Notes under the pieces: generated by a model | Told to the model about the DNA's origin: nothing | The model's input: only the letters and a program-made list of their open reading frames with translations | Databases searched by the model: none | Position numbers and translations under genes: made by a program | Source: Chitinophagia bacterium | GTDB taxonomy: Bacteria; Bacteroidota; Bacteroidia; Chitinophagales; Chitinophagaceae | Length of the DNA: 9,210 nt | Reading direction: 5' to 3' | Assembly: GCA_010021705.1 (NCBI GenBank) | Contig: RGMU01000050.1 | Span: 1-9,210 of the forward strand | Shown here: positions 1 through 6,530 of the stretch, piece after piece | How the letters are laid out: each line of letters starts with the position of its first letter | Position numbering within the stretch: the stretch's first letter is position 1

Positions 1-199
1 CGGCTGCCATTCGGGCATCATTAAAAGAATCTAAGTTGCAACAACCGGTTTCTTTTTTACTGCCTCCGGAAACGGCATAGTCCCATGTTTTCATGGTGAT
101 GCCTATCACCTCATAGCCCTGTTCGTTAAGCAAAAGCGCAGCTACAGTACTGTCAATACCGCCACTCATTGCCACTAATACCCTACCTTTTTTACTCAT
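1..199 (-). CDS. mnmA: tRNA-specific 2-thiouridylase MnmA, N-terminal part (cut by window edge)
   Basis: MnmA (TrmU) makes 2-thiouridine at wobble position U34 of tRNAs for Lys, Glu and Gln, using ATP to adenylate the uridine and a persulfide sulfur donor; it acts in the cytoplasm. Translating the minus strand from ATG at 199 gives 66 residues beginning MSKKGRVLVAMSGGIDSTVA. The PP-loop ATP-binding motif SGGIDS lies at residues 12-17, followed by the family block GITMKTWDYA and then ETGCCNLDSFNDAR, which is typical of MnmA. The remaining roughly 300 residues, including the catalytic cysteines, lie beyond the left edge. The start is fixed by the conserved N-terminus and by a promoter box ending only 6 bases upstream. 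It is transcribed divergently from the porin gene. The family call is firm; integrity of the rest cannot be seen. Confidence 0.95.
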   Translation of the reverse strand, partial: MSKKGRVLVAMSGGIDSTVAALLLNEQGYEVIGITMKTWDYAVSGGSKKETGCCNLDSFNDARMAA

Positions 200-205
200 T
201 TAGCG

Positions 206-213
206 CAAAATTA
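206..213 (-). promoter_or_regulatory. Bacteroidota -7 promoter box of mnmA
   Basis: Read on the minus strand this is TAATTTTG, a perfect match to the Bacteroidota sigma-ABfr -7 consensus TAnnTTTG. Its last G is six bases (CGCTAA) before the mnmA ATG at 199, so transcription should begin at or within a few bases of the start codon. No clear TTG-type -33 element was found at the expected distance. The match is seen directly; promoter function is inferred. Confidence 0.6.
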
Positions 214-231
214 AGAAAAACTAAATGATAA

Positions 232-245
232 AGCCTTATAAGGCT
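232..245. promoter_or_regulatory. 14-bp perfect palindrome in the mnmA/porin divergent region, possible operator
   Basis: AGCCTTATAAGGCT equals its own reverse complement. It lies roughly 32-45 bases upstream of the predicted mnmA transcription start, where the -33 element would be, so a dimeric protein bound here could affect mnmA. The first half (ATAAAGCCTT) recurs as a direct repeat at 329-338. The rest of the gap up to the porin gene has no ORF or RNA gene that I can recognise and no perfect TAnnTTTG box toward the porin. Operator function is inference only. Confidence 0.3.
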
Positions 246-466
246 ATTGAGACAAATAATAAATGGGGCATTGCTCGTATTGAAAGTAAGGCATAACGGA
301 TATATTAGTTAATACCACTACATAAGATATAAAGCCTTCCGACCTCCTCTCAAACGTTAAACTATTGACAATATACCTACCACTAAAGCACTGTAGGCAT
401 ACTATTTGTTTTAACTTTATACGCTATTTGGCAGTCCCAATGGTAGTCATTAAACAAGCTATGTAT

Positions 467-2008
467 ATGAAGTTTCTACATAAATATTTTATCTATATCA
501 CCATCGGTTTATTTGCAAGTAAAGCATATTCGCAAGACCTTATGGAAGCCTATCAGCTATCTAACCTACGCTCTCTGGGCACGGCGCGCTCTCTGGGCTT
601 TGGAAGTACATTAGGCAGCATTGGTGGCGACTTTAGTTCCGGTAGTGTAAACCCTGCCGGATTGGCGGTATTCAGAAAAAGTGAAATTGCCTTTACGCCT
701 TCTTTACAAGTAAACTCCGCATCTTCGCAATATGCCTCACACACAACGAATGACAACAATGTACGCGCTACGGTTAATAACTGGTCAATAGTGCTTACCG
801 ACGCCCCAACCGGCAAGCGGTATGACCACCGCAAATGGAAAACCGTAACTTTTGCCATTGGGCTAAACCGCATGGCAGACTTTAACCATGACTACCAATA
901 TAGAGGCACCAACACTACCTCTTCTGCCACCCAAGCCTTTGAAAGCGATGCCAATTTTGACACTACAGCCATCGGGCAAGCCGGCACTTTAGCCTATTTA
1001 GGGTGGCAGGGATACCTTATTAACCGGTATGGGTCTTATTTTAAGTCTGTAGTCCCTTACAGAGGAGGGATAGACCAAACCCGCGTAACCACAGAGCGAG
1101 GCAGGGTTTCAGAGTTTGACATCAGTTTGGCGGGCAACTATCAGGAAAAATTATTGTTGGGTGCAACGTTGGGCATTTCCAAATTGGTTTATAAGTTTAA
1201 CTCTACCTATAGCGAAGCCCTTTCTCCTTTTAATACCATAGATAATCCCGATACGTTTAAGAACTTTCTATATGGCACTAACATTAATCTTACCGGTACG
1301 GCAGAAAACCTAAAATTAGGCGCAATATGGAAGCCTACCGAGCAAATCAGAATTGGTGCGGCATTCCATACACCCACCCTATATCAAATTACAGATGTTT
1401 TTAGCAACTCTCTAAAAAGCAATGTTGGTAGCTTTTATAATGCGCTTACGGTGGACAACGGTGCGCTATCTTCCTCTGAATTTGCTTACCAATTAGCCAC
1501 GCCTTATAAACTTATTTTAAGTGGTAGCGTTATTGTTAAAAGTGTAGGCTTTATATCTGCCGATTATGAATTTGTGGATTACAGCACTACTCGCTTTATT
1601 TTCCCTTCCGGTATCAATGCCGGCACGGGCAACTCGTATAGCTACGAAGCCAAGCAGCTTAACAATAGCATAAAAAATACCTATCAAGGCGTATCAGCCT
1701 TTAGAGTAGGTACAGAAATTAAACTAACGCCCTTTTTCTTAGTGCGTGGGGGTGCCGGCATTACAGGCAATCCCTACAGAAATAGCAATTATAACGCTAA
1801 TCGCACCGACCTTTCGTTTGGGCTTGGTTTTAGGAGCGGTACTTTCTTTGCCGACTTTGGTGTAATGAACAGCAAATACAAAGTAGCAGAAGCTCCTTAT
1901 ACTATAAACTTTAGCAATGTAATAAGCGGTTCAAAAGCGGATATTCCGCAGGCTATCACATCACATAATTTGAACTGCATAGCCCTTACTATGGGGGTAA
2001 AGTTTTAA
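467..2008 (+). CDS. OmpP1/FadL-family-like outer-membrane beta-barrel protein
   Basis: Predicted outer-membrane beta-barrel of the OmpP1/FadL/TodX transport group as found in Bacteroidota; family members carry hydrophobic compounds across the outer membrane, but the substrate here cannot be told. The 513-residue product from ATG 467 starts with a signal peptide (MKFLHK, then a hydrophobic stretch to AYSQ, cleavage near residue 22-23). The mature N-terminus has the hallmark GTARSLGFGSTLGSIGG, DFSSGSVNPAGLAVF block (residues 38-69), which matches the N-terminal plug region of this family. The rest is rich in alternating polar/aromatic strands and ends in GVKF, a terminal-Phe barrel signal used by the BAM machinery. 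The frame is open back to 365, but the upstream residues would bury the signal peptide; ATG 461 (two residues longer) is an equally possible start. Family placement is good, function general. Confidence 0.8.
   Translation: MKFLHKYFIYITIGLFASKAYSQDLMEAYQLSNLRSLGTARSLGFGSTLGSIGGDFSSGSVNPAGLAVFRKSEIAFTPSLQVNSASSQYASHTTNDNNVRATVNNWSIVLTDAPTGKRYDHRKWKTVTFAIGLNRMADFNHDYQYRGTNTTSSATQAFESDANFDTTAIGQAGTLAYLGWQGYLINRYGSYFKSVVPYRGGIDQTRVTTERGRVSEFDISLAGNYQEKLLLGATLGISKLVYKFNSTYSEALSPFNTIDNPDTFKNFLYGTNINLTGTAENLKLGAIWKPTEQIRIGAAFHTPTLYQITDVFSNSLKSNVGSFYNALTVDNGALSSSEFAYQLATPYKLILSGSVIVKSVGFISADYEFVDYSTTRFIFPSGINAGTGNSYSYEAKQLNNSIKNTYQGVSAFRVGTEIKLTPFFLVRGGAGITGNPYRNSNYNANRTDLSFGLGFRSGTFFADFGVMNSKYKVAEAPYTINFSNVISGSKADIPQAITSHNLNCIALTMGVKF
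569..598 (+). repeat. 12-bp direct repeat inside the porin gene
   Basis: CGCTCTCTGGGC occurs at 569-580 and again at 587-598, period 18 bp, encoding the repeated peptide RSLG in LRSLGTARSLGF. It sits in the conserved N-terminal block of the mature porin. It is probably a small in-frame duplication that the family tolerates; no regulatory role is suggested. Confidence 0.5.
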
Positions 2009-2060
2009 AGTAGTCTTCGGTTTTTAATCCCGAAAATGAAGAAGTATGCTATAAAATAGT

Positions 2061-2068
2061 TATCTTTG
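2061..2068 (+). promoter_or_regulatory. Bacteroidota -7 promoter box of the 62-residue gene
   Basis: TATCTTTG matches TAnnTTTG perfectly and lies 21 bases before ATG 2090. This implies a leader of roughly 15 bases. It also argues against the in-frame TTG at 2066, which is part of the box itself, as the start of the downstream gene. Confidence 0.55.
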
Positions 2069-2089
2069 TATTTCAAAATATATTTGATA

Positions 2090-2278
2090 ATGGTTGACCA
2101 AATTAAACTGCTCCATGAGTTGGCTGATAAACTTAATGCTCAAAAAAGAACAAAGGAACAAGCTCTAAACAGCTTAGTCTCTGCGGGTATTTTAACTAAA
2201 AAGGGTAATTACACCAAACACTATCCCGAGTCAAAGAAGCTGATGGAATTAAACAAATCAGCTAAAAAAGGTAGCTAA
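2090..2278 (+). CDS. small hypothetical protein (62 aa), unrecognised
   Basis: Small soluble protein starting MVDQIKLLHELADKLNAQKR and ending LMELNKSAKKGS. It is lysine-rich and very probably mainly helical in the first half (LLHELADKLNAQKRTKEQALNSL in two consecutive helices by hydrophobic spacing), followed by SAGILTKKGNYTKHYP. There is no signal peptide, membrane segment or cysteine. I do not recognise a named family; the pattern 'EQALNSLVSAGILTKKGNYT' resembles short conserved hypothetical proteins of Bacteroidota, but this is from memory. The start at 2090 is chosen because a perfect promoter box lies just upstream and overlaps the alternative TTG start. It stands alone: 81 bases separate it from the porin gene and 140 from the VWA gene. 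A nucleic-acid-binding or antitoxin-like role would be a guess. Confidence 0.65.
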   Translation: MVDQIKLLHELADKLNAQKRTKEQALNSLVSAGILTKKGNYTKHYPESKKLMELNKSAKKGS

Positions 2279-2343
2279 TCCTATGTATGATAGCCGACCC
2301 ACATACAGTGGATAATATTAAACACATACTCCCTATAAATATT

Positions 2344-2362
2344 TTCTATACGTACTATAGAA
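2344..2362. repeat. inverted repeat TTCTATA-5-TATAGAA upstream of the VWA gene
   Basis: Arms TTCTATA (2344-2350) and TATAGAA (2356-2362) flank a CGTAC loop. The repeat lies about 20 bases before the -7 box at 2383 and 65 bases after the stop of the 62-residue gene. It could be an operator over the VWA promoter or a weak terminator of the upstream gene. It lacks a T-tract and is AT-rich, so neither role is sure. Confidence 0.3.
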
Positions 2363-2382
2363 GAACCTTGTGGTAAGCGACC

Positions 2383-2390
2383 TATTTTTG
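2383..2390 (+). promoter_or_regulatory. Bacteroidota -7 promoter box of the VWA gene
   Basis: TATTTTTG is a perfect TAnnTTTG match, 28 bases before the ATG at 2419, giving a predicted leader of around 20 bases. A TTG at 2368-2370 is too close to be a normal -33 element. Confidence 0.5.
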
Positions 2391-2418
2391 AGGCGTATAA
2401 ATTAAAGCCTTTACCTCC

Positions 2419-3516
2419 ATGCAAGGATTTCACTTTTCTGCTTTCCGCCCCTCCGATTCGCAAGGTTCGCCTTTTGACAAGCTGTTTAACCTATTTATGG
2501 AGTTGTTGCATTACACCAATGGTGATGGGGCAGAAGCCCTGAATTGGCTTTCTCAATTAGATAAGCAATACAAACTTACCAACCAAGATTATGGCATTGG
2601 CGACTTTATAGAAGACCTAAAAGAAAAGGGTTATCTTAAAGAAAACGAACAAGATGGTAGTTATAAAATAAGCCCCAAAACAGAGCAAACCATTCGCCAA
2701 AAATCTTTAGATGAAATCTTTGGTAAACTTAAAAAGTCAAAACAAGGCAACCATACCACTTTCAAAACCGGCAGAGGAGATGAACAAAACCCTGAAACCA
2801 GACCTTATGAATTTGGCGATACTCCTGAAAGCATTAACTACAGTGGCAGCCTACGCAATGCCTTTGTGAATCATGGTGTGGATACGTTTTCCATGCAAGA
2901 GAGCGACCTTGAGATACATGAACGAGACTACAAAGCCCAAACCAGCACCGTGCTGATGATAGATATTTCGCATTCTATGATACTGTACGGCGAAGATAGA
3001 ATCACCCCTGCCAAAAAAGTGGCTATGGCACTAAGCGAGCTTATTACCACCCGTTACCCTAAAGACACGCTTGACATTGTAGTCTTTGGCAACGATGCCC
3101 GCCAAATTGCCATGAAAGACCTGCCTTACTTAGAAGTAGGACCCTACCACACCAACACCGTAGCCGGCTTAGAAATGGCTATGGATTTGCTCCGCCGCCG
3201 AAAAAACATAAATAAGCAAATATTTATGATAACAGATGGCAAGCCCACTTGCCTAAAAATAGGCAATAAATACTACAAAAACAGCTATGGTATAGACAGC
3301 AAAATTCTTAACCGTACCCTGAATTTGGCAGGACAATTACGTAGGCTCAAAATACCGGTCATCACATTTATGATAGCCAATGACCCTTATTTGCAAGATT
3401 TTGTCAAAACGTTTACCGAAGTAAATCACGGAAAAGCCTTTTATTCTTCGCTTGACGGCTTGGGTAAATTTATATTTGAAGACTACGAAAACAATAAACG
3501 CCGTACAGTAAGGTAA
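2419..3516 (+). CDS. VWA (von Willebrand factor A) domain protein with intact MIDAS
   Basis: A 365-residue cytoplasmic protein (no signal peptide or membrane segment) of the VWA group related to CoxE/magnesium-chelatase-D-like proteins. The N-terminal ~165 residues are a conserved helical region beginning MQGFHFSAFRPSD. The VWA domain starts about residue 175 and has a complete metal-ion-dependent adhesion site: DISHS at 182-186, a threonine at 245 or 247 (YHTNT), and ITDG with Asp273. Such proteins usually work with a MoxR- or ChlI-type AAA+ ATPase that remodels a client, the VWA domain giving Mg-dependent binding. No ATPase gene is adjacent here; the upstream neighbour is a 62-residue protein and polA follows 19 bases after the stop. 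The start matches the conserved N-terminus I recall for Bacteroidota homologues. The domain is certain; the partner and client are unknown. Confidence 0.85.
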   Translation: MQGFHFSAFRPSDSQGSPFDKLFNLFMELLHYTNGDGAEALNWLSQLDKQYKLTNQDYGIGDFIEDLKEKGYLKENEQDGSYKISPKTEQTIRQKSLDEIFGKLKKSKQGNHTTFKTGRGDEQNPETRPYEFGDTPESINYSGSLRNAFVNHGVDTFSMQESDLEIHERDYKAQTSTVLMIDISHSMILYGEDRITPAKKVAMALSELITTRYPKDTLDIVVFGNDARQIAMKDLPYLEVGPYHTNTVAGLEMAMDLLRRRKNINKQIFMITDGKPTCLKIGNKYYKNSYGIDSKILNRTLNLAGQLRRLKIPVITFMIANDPYLQDFVKTFTEVNHGKAFYSSLDGLGKFIFEDYENNKRRTVR

Positions 3517-3530
3517 ATTTTACTACCTTA
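3509..3530. repeat. inverted repeat across the VWA stop codon and polA promoter
   Basis: TAAGGTA (3509-3515) and TACCTTA (3524-3530) form a perfect 7-bp dyad with 8 bases between. The left arm overlaps the VWA stop codon and the right arm is most of the polA -7 box. In RNA it could end or pause VWA transcription; in DNA it could be a protein site over the polA promoter. It may also be coincidence. Confidence 0.3.
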
Positions 3531-3531
3531 G
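3524..3531 (+). promoter_or_regulatory. -7-like promoter box of polA
   Basis: TACCTTAG matches the TAnnTTTG consensus at all fixed positions but one. It ends 4 bases before the polA ATG at 3536, so an mRNA started here would be leaderless or nearly so. The surrounding TTTTACTACCTTAGCC (3518-3533) is identical at 15 of 16 bases to the sequence before purL (8343-8358), which supports a shared promoter element rather than chance. Confidence 0.5.
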
Positions 3532-3535
3532 CCAC

Positions 3536-6349
3536 ATGGCAACCCAAAAGTTATTTTTATTAGACGCTTACGCGCTTATTTTCAGAGCTTACTATGCCCT
3601 GATACGTACTCCCCGCACCACTTCCAAAGGTAAGAATACCAATGCGCAGTTTGGTTTTACCAATACGCTATATGAACTGCTTACCAAAGAAAAACCTACT
3701 CACCTTGCAGTAGTGTTTGACACTTCTGCGCCCACTGAAAGGCATACTGATTTTGCCGACTACAAAGCCAACAGGCAAGAAACCCCCGAAGACCTTCGCG
3801 CCTCCATACCGGATATAGAACGCATTATAAACGGCTTCAACCTGCCTTGCCTTAAAATGGACGGCTACGAGGCTGATGATATTATTGGCACTTTGGCACA
3901 AAAAGCTGCAAAAGAAGGCTTTGAGGTGTATATGGTAACACCCGACAAAGACTATGGGCAAGTAGTAAGCGAAAAAATATTTATCTATAAACCCGCAGCG
4001 CAAGGCAATGGGGCTGAGATATTAGGCGTGCCTGAAGTTTTGGCTAAATGGGGCATCAGTAGGGTAGAGCAAGTGATAGATATGCTGGGGCTTATGGGCG
4101 ATGCTGTGGACAACATACCCGGCATAGCCGGTGTGGGCGAAAAAACAGCAGCTAAGCTATTGGCAGAATATGGCTCGCTAGAAAACATATTGGATAATGC
4201 AGCCTCCATAAAAGGAGCATTGGGCGAAAAGGTGAGAGCCGGAAAAGACAATGCTATATTGTCTAAAAAATTGGCTACTATTATTGTTGATGTGCCCATT
4301 GCTTTTGAGCCTGAAAATTATGCAGTGGGAGCTTTTAATAAAGAATTATTGGAAGCAGTATTTAATGAATTAGAATTTAAGACTTTAGGCAAGCGCATAT
4401 TAGGCGAAGTAGAAGCACCGCAAGTGCCGGGTAAAAATGTGCCAACCGACCTATTTAGTGCCACTAACACTACTGATACACAGCCTGCCAATGAAGACAA
4501 TAACGAGGGCGCAGACAGTGCCCTTAACGCTAAAAATGCCTATAATACCCCGCATGACTATCGCCTAATCACCACCATTGAAGAGATAGACGCACTGATA
4601 GCGCATTTAATGACCTGTAGCGAAATTTGCTTTGACTCCGAAACCACGCATATAGATGCCAACCTTGCCGAACCGGTAGGCATGAGTTTTTGCACCACGC
4701 CCCACACTGCCTATTATGTTGCCCTTCCACATAGCGAGGACGGCATTAAGCAAGTGCTGCATAAGTTTAACCTGCTGTTTGAACGGGAAGAAGTGCTATG
4801 GATTGGGCAAAATATAAAATATGATTTTATTGTGTTAAAGTGGTACGGCTTTGAGGTGAAGGGTAAAATATATGATACCATGCTTGCCAACTATGTGATA
4901 GAGCCTGACGACAAGCGCAGCATGGATATGATGAGCCTAAAATACCTTAACTATTTGCCCATTTCTATTGAAACGCTGATAGGCAAAAAGGGTAAAAATC
5001 AAGGCAATATGCGCGATGTAGAAGTAGAAAAAGTTAAAGAATATGCCGCAGAAGATGCCGATATAACCCTGCAACTCAAGCACGTATTCACGCCTATGCT
5101 GGCTCAAAAAGAAGTATCTGCCATATTTGACCAAATAGAAAACCCGCTAATACCCGTGTTGGTGGATATGGAGTGCGAAGGCGTAAAATTAGACGTGGAT
5201 TTTCTAAAAGACTATCACCGGCAGTTGGATACAGAAATCGCAGCCATAGAAAAGCGCATATATGACCATGCCCAAGTACCGTTTAACATTGGCTCGCCCA
5301 AGCAATTAGGCGAAGTGCTCTTTGAAATAATGAAAATTGACAGCGGGCAAAAAAAGACCAAAACCGGTCAGTATGCAACCGGCGAAGACGTGCTCCAAAA
5401 GCTACGCCATAAGCACCCTATAGTGGACGAAATACTTAATTACAGAGAAACCACCAAGCTGCAAAGCACTTATGTAGCCACCTTACCCCAATTAGTAAAT
5501 CCCCGCACCGGTAGGCTGCACACCAGCTACAACCAAGCTGTGGCTGTAACAGGCAGGCTAAGCAGCAATAATCCTAATCTCCAAAACATACCCATAAAAA
5601 CAGAGCGAGGTAAAGAAATTAGAAAAGCATTTATTCCGAGAGATGCCAACCATTGCCTGATAAGTGCCGATTATTCGCAAATAGAACTGCGCATTATTGC
5701 TGCTATCAGTGGCGATACCAACATGATAAATGCCTTTATTGAAGGCAAAGATATACACACCGCCACCGCAGCTAAAGTGTATGGAGTGCCCGAAGCCGAT
5801 GTTACCTCTACCCAAAGGCGCGCGGCTAAGGCAGTAAACTTTGGTATAATTTATGGACAATCTGCCTTTGGGTTGGCGGAAAACTTGGGCATTAGCCGAA
5901 CCGAAGCTAAAGGCATTATTGACAATTATTTTACGCAATATCCGTTAATTAAGCAATATATGGATAAGGCGGTGAACGATGCCAAAGAACGCGGCTATGC
6001 CCAAACCGTGTGGGGGCGCAAACGCTGGCTGAAAGACATATACTCTGCTAACTTTACAGTAAGAGGCTATGCCGAGCGCAATGCCATTAACATGCCCATA
6101 CAAGGCACAGCTGCCGACATGATAAAACTTGCCATGATAGCCGTGCACCAAGAACTAAAAAAGAGCAAACTCCAAACCAAAATGATATTGCAGGTGCACG
6201 ATGAGTTGGTGTTTGATGTGCCCAAACACGAAGCCGATGACGCTGCTGCCTTAATAAGCCGCTGCATGGAAGCCGCCATGCCACTACCCAATGGCGTACC
6301 CGTAAAAGCCGAAACCGGCACCGGCATTAATTGGTTGGAGGCGCATTAG
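3536..6349 (+). CDS. polA: DNA polymerase I
   Basis: A 937-residue, full-length Pol I for Okazaki-fragment processing and repair synthesis. The 5'-3' exonuclease/flap domain (about 1-290) shows LLDAYALIFRAYY, FDTSAPTERH, YEADDIIG (111-118), TPDKDY and MGDAVDNIPGIAGVGEKTAA with its helix-hairpin-helix. A low-complexity acidic linker covers about 293-340. The 3'-5' proofreading domain (about 340-530) keeps DxE (D367, E369), NxxxD (N426, D430) and YxxxD (Y503, D507), so proofreading should be active, unlike in Taq polymerase. The polymerase domain has motif A SADYSQIELR (D712), motif B RRAAKAVNFGIIYG (K765, F769, Y773) and motif C QVHDELVFDV (D889). Phe769 corresponds to E. coli Phe762, which disfavours dideoxynucleotides. 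It starts 19 bases after the VWA gene with its own promoter-like box, so co-transcription is possible but not required. Confidence 0.98.
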   Translation: MATQKLFLLDAYALIFRAYYALIRTPRTTSKGKNTNAQFGFTNTLYELLTKEKPTHLAVVFDTSAPTERHTDFADYKANRQETPEDLRASIPDIERIINGFNLPCLKMDGYEADDIIGTLAQKAAKEGFEVYMVTPDKDYGQVVSEKIFIYKPAAQGNGAEILGVPEVLAKWGISRVEQVIDMLGLMGDAVDNIPGIAGVGEKTAAKLLAEYGSLENILDNAASIKGALGEKVRAGKDNAILSKKLATIIVDVPIAFEPENYAVGAFNKELLEAVFNELEFKTLGKRILGEVEAPQVPGKNVPTDLFSATNTTDTQPANEDNNEGADSALNAKNAYNTPHDYRLITTIEEIDALIAHLMTCSEICFDSETTHIDANLAEPVGMSFCTTPHTAYYVALPHSEDGIKQVLHKFNLLFEREEVLWIGQNIKYDFIVLKWYGFEVKGKIYDTMLANYVIEPDDKRSMDMMSLKYLNYLPISIETLIGKKGKNQGNMRDVEVEKVKEYAAEDADITLQLKHVFTPMLAQKEVSAIFDQIENPLIPVLVDMECEGVKLDVDFLKDYHRQLDTEIAAIEKRIYDHAQVPFNIGSPKQLGEVLFEIMKIDSGQKKTKTGQYATGEDVLQKLRHKHPIVDEILNYRETTKLQSTYVATLPQLVNPRTGRLHTSYNQAVAVTGRLSSNNPNLQNIPIKTERGKEIRKAFIPRDANHCLISADYSQIELRIIAAISGDTNMINAFIEGKDIHTATAAKVYGVPEADVTSTQRRAAKAVNFGIIYGQSAFGLAENLGISRTEAKGIIDNYFTQYPLIKQYMDKAVNDAKERGYAQTVWGRKRWLKDIYSANFTVRGYAERNAINMPIQGTAADMIKLAMIAVHQELKKSKLQTKMILQVHDELVFDVPKHEADDAAALISRCMEAAMPLPNGVPVKAETGTGINWLEAH

Positions 6350-6530
6350 CCTGAAAATATTTTACGCAGACCCTTGTTCGTTCCAAATAGAATATTTAGC
6401 TTTTCACACTTAGCCCAAATGTTTTGCACTAGTGCTAAATAAATTGAAAGTCTTTTAGACTTTCATAAAAGTTCATAAAAACCACACTCTTCCCATAAAT
6501 CACAGTTCAGACAAAATATCTTACATATAA
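6350..6530. other. intergenic region between polA and the caspase gene, rich in dyads
   Basis: This 181-bp AT-rich gap holds no credible gene but several nested symmetries: TATTTAGC (6393-6400) paired with GCTAAATA (6434-6441); the palindrome GCACTAGTGC (6426-6435); a 9-bp-stem hairpin at 6445-6465; and the direct repeat TCATAAAA (6463-6470, 6473-6480). No perfect TAnnTTTG box occurs before the caspase gene; TATCTTAC at 6517-6524 is only a partial match. The region probably ends polA transcription and contains the caspase promoter. Confidence 0.45.
6445..6465 (+). terminator. candidate terminator hairpin after polA
   Basis: A perfect 9-bp stem, TGAAAGTCT / AGACTTTCA, closes a TTT loop. It lies 95 bases past the polA stop and 65 bases before the caspase gene. 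No T-tract follows on either strand, so it is not a classical intrinsic terminator; it could also be a regulatory hairpin or operator in front of the caspase gene. Confidence 0.4.

Noticed and set aside
365..370. TTGACA resembling a sigma-70 -35 box before the porin gene
   Set aside because: No -10 or TAnnTTTG box at a workable distance; Bacteroidota promoters do not use this hexamer as such.
365..466. Extended N-terminus of the porin reading frame from TTG 365
   Set aside because: It would put 34 extra residues before a clear signal peptide; ATG 467 or 461 is far more plausible.
553..873. Open frame on the minus strand opposite the porin gene
   Set aside because: Shadow of the well-supported porin gene; product shows no recognisable domain. 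The same holds for minus-strand frames opposite polA, the caspase gene and purL.
2015..2041. Possible terminator hairpin after the porin gene (CTTCGGTTTT ... AAAATGAAG)
   Set aside because: The stem has a mismatch and a wobble pair and no T-tract follows; too weak to annotate.
2284..2307. Inverted repeat TGTATG ... CATACA after the 62-residue gene
   Set aside because: Only 6 bp with a 12-base spacer and no T-tract; expected by chance in AT-rich DNA.
2281..2463. 60-codon minus-strand frame between the small gene and the VWA gene
   Set aside because: It runs into the conserved start of the VWA gene, has no promoter box on its strand that I could find, and its product resembles nothing known.
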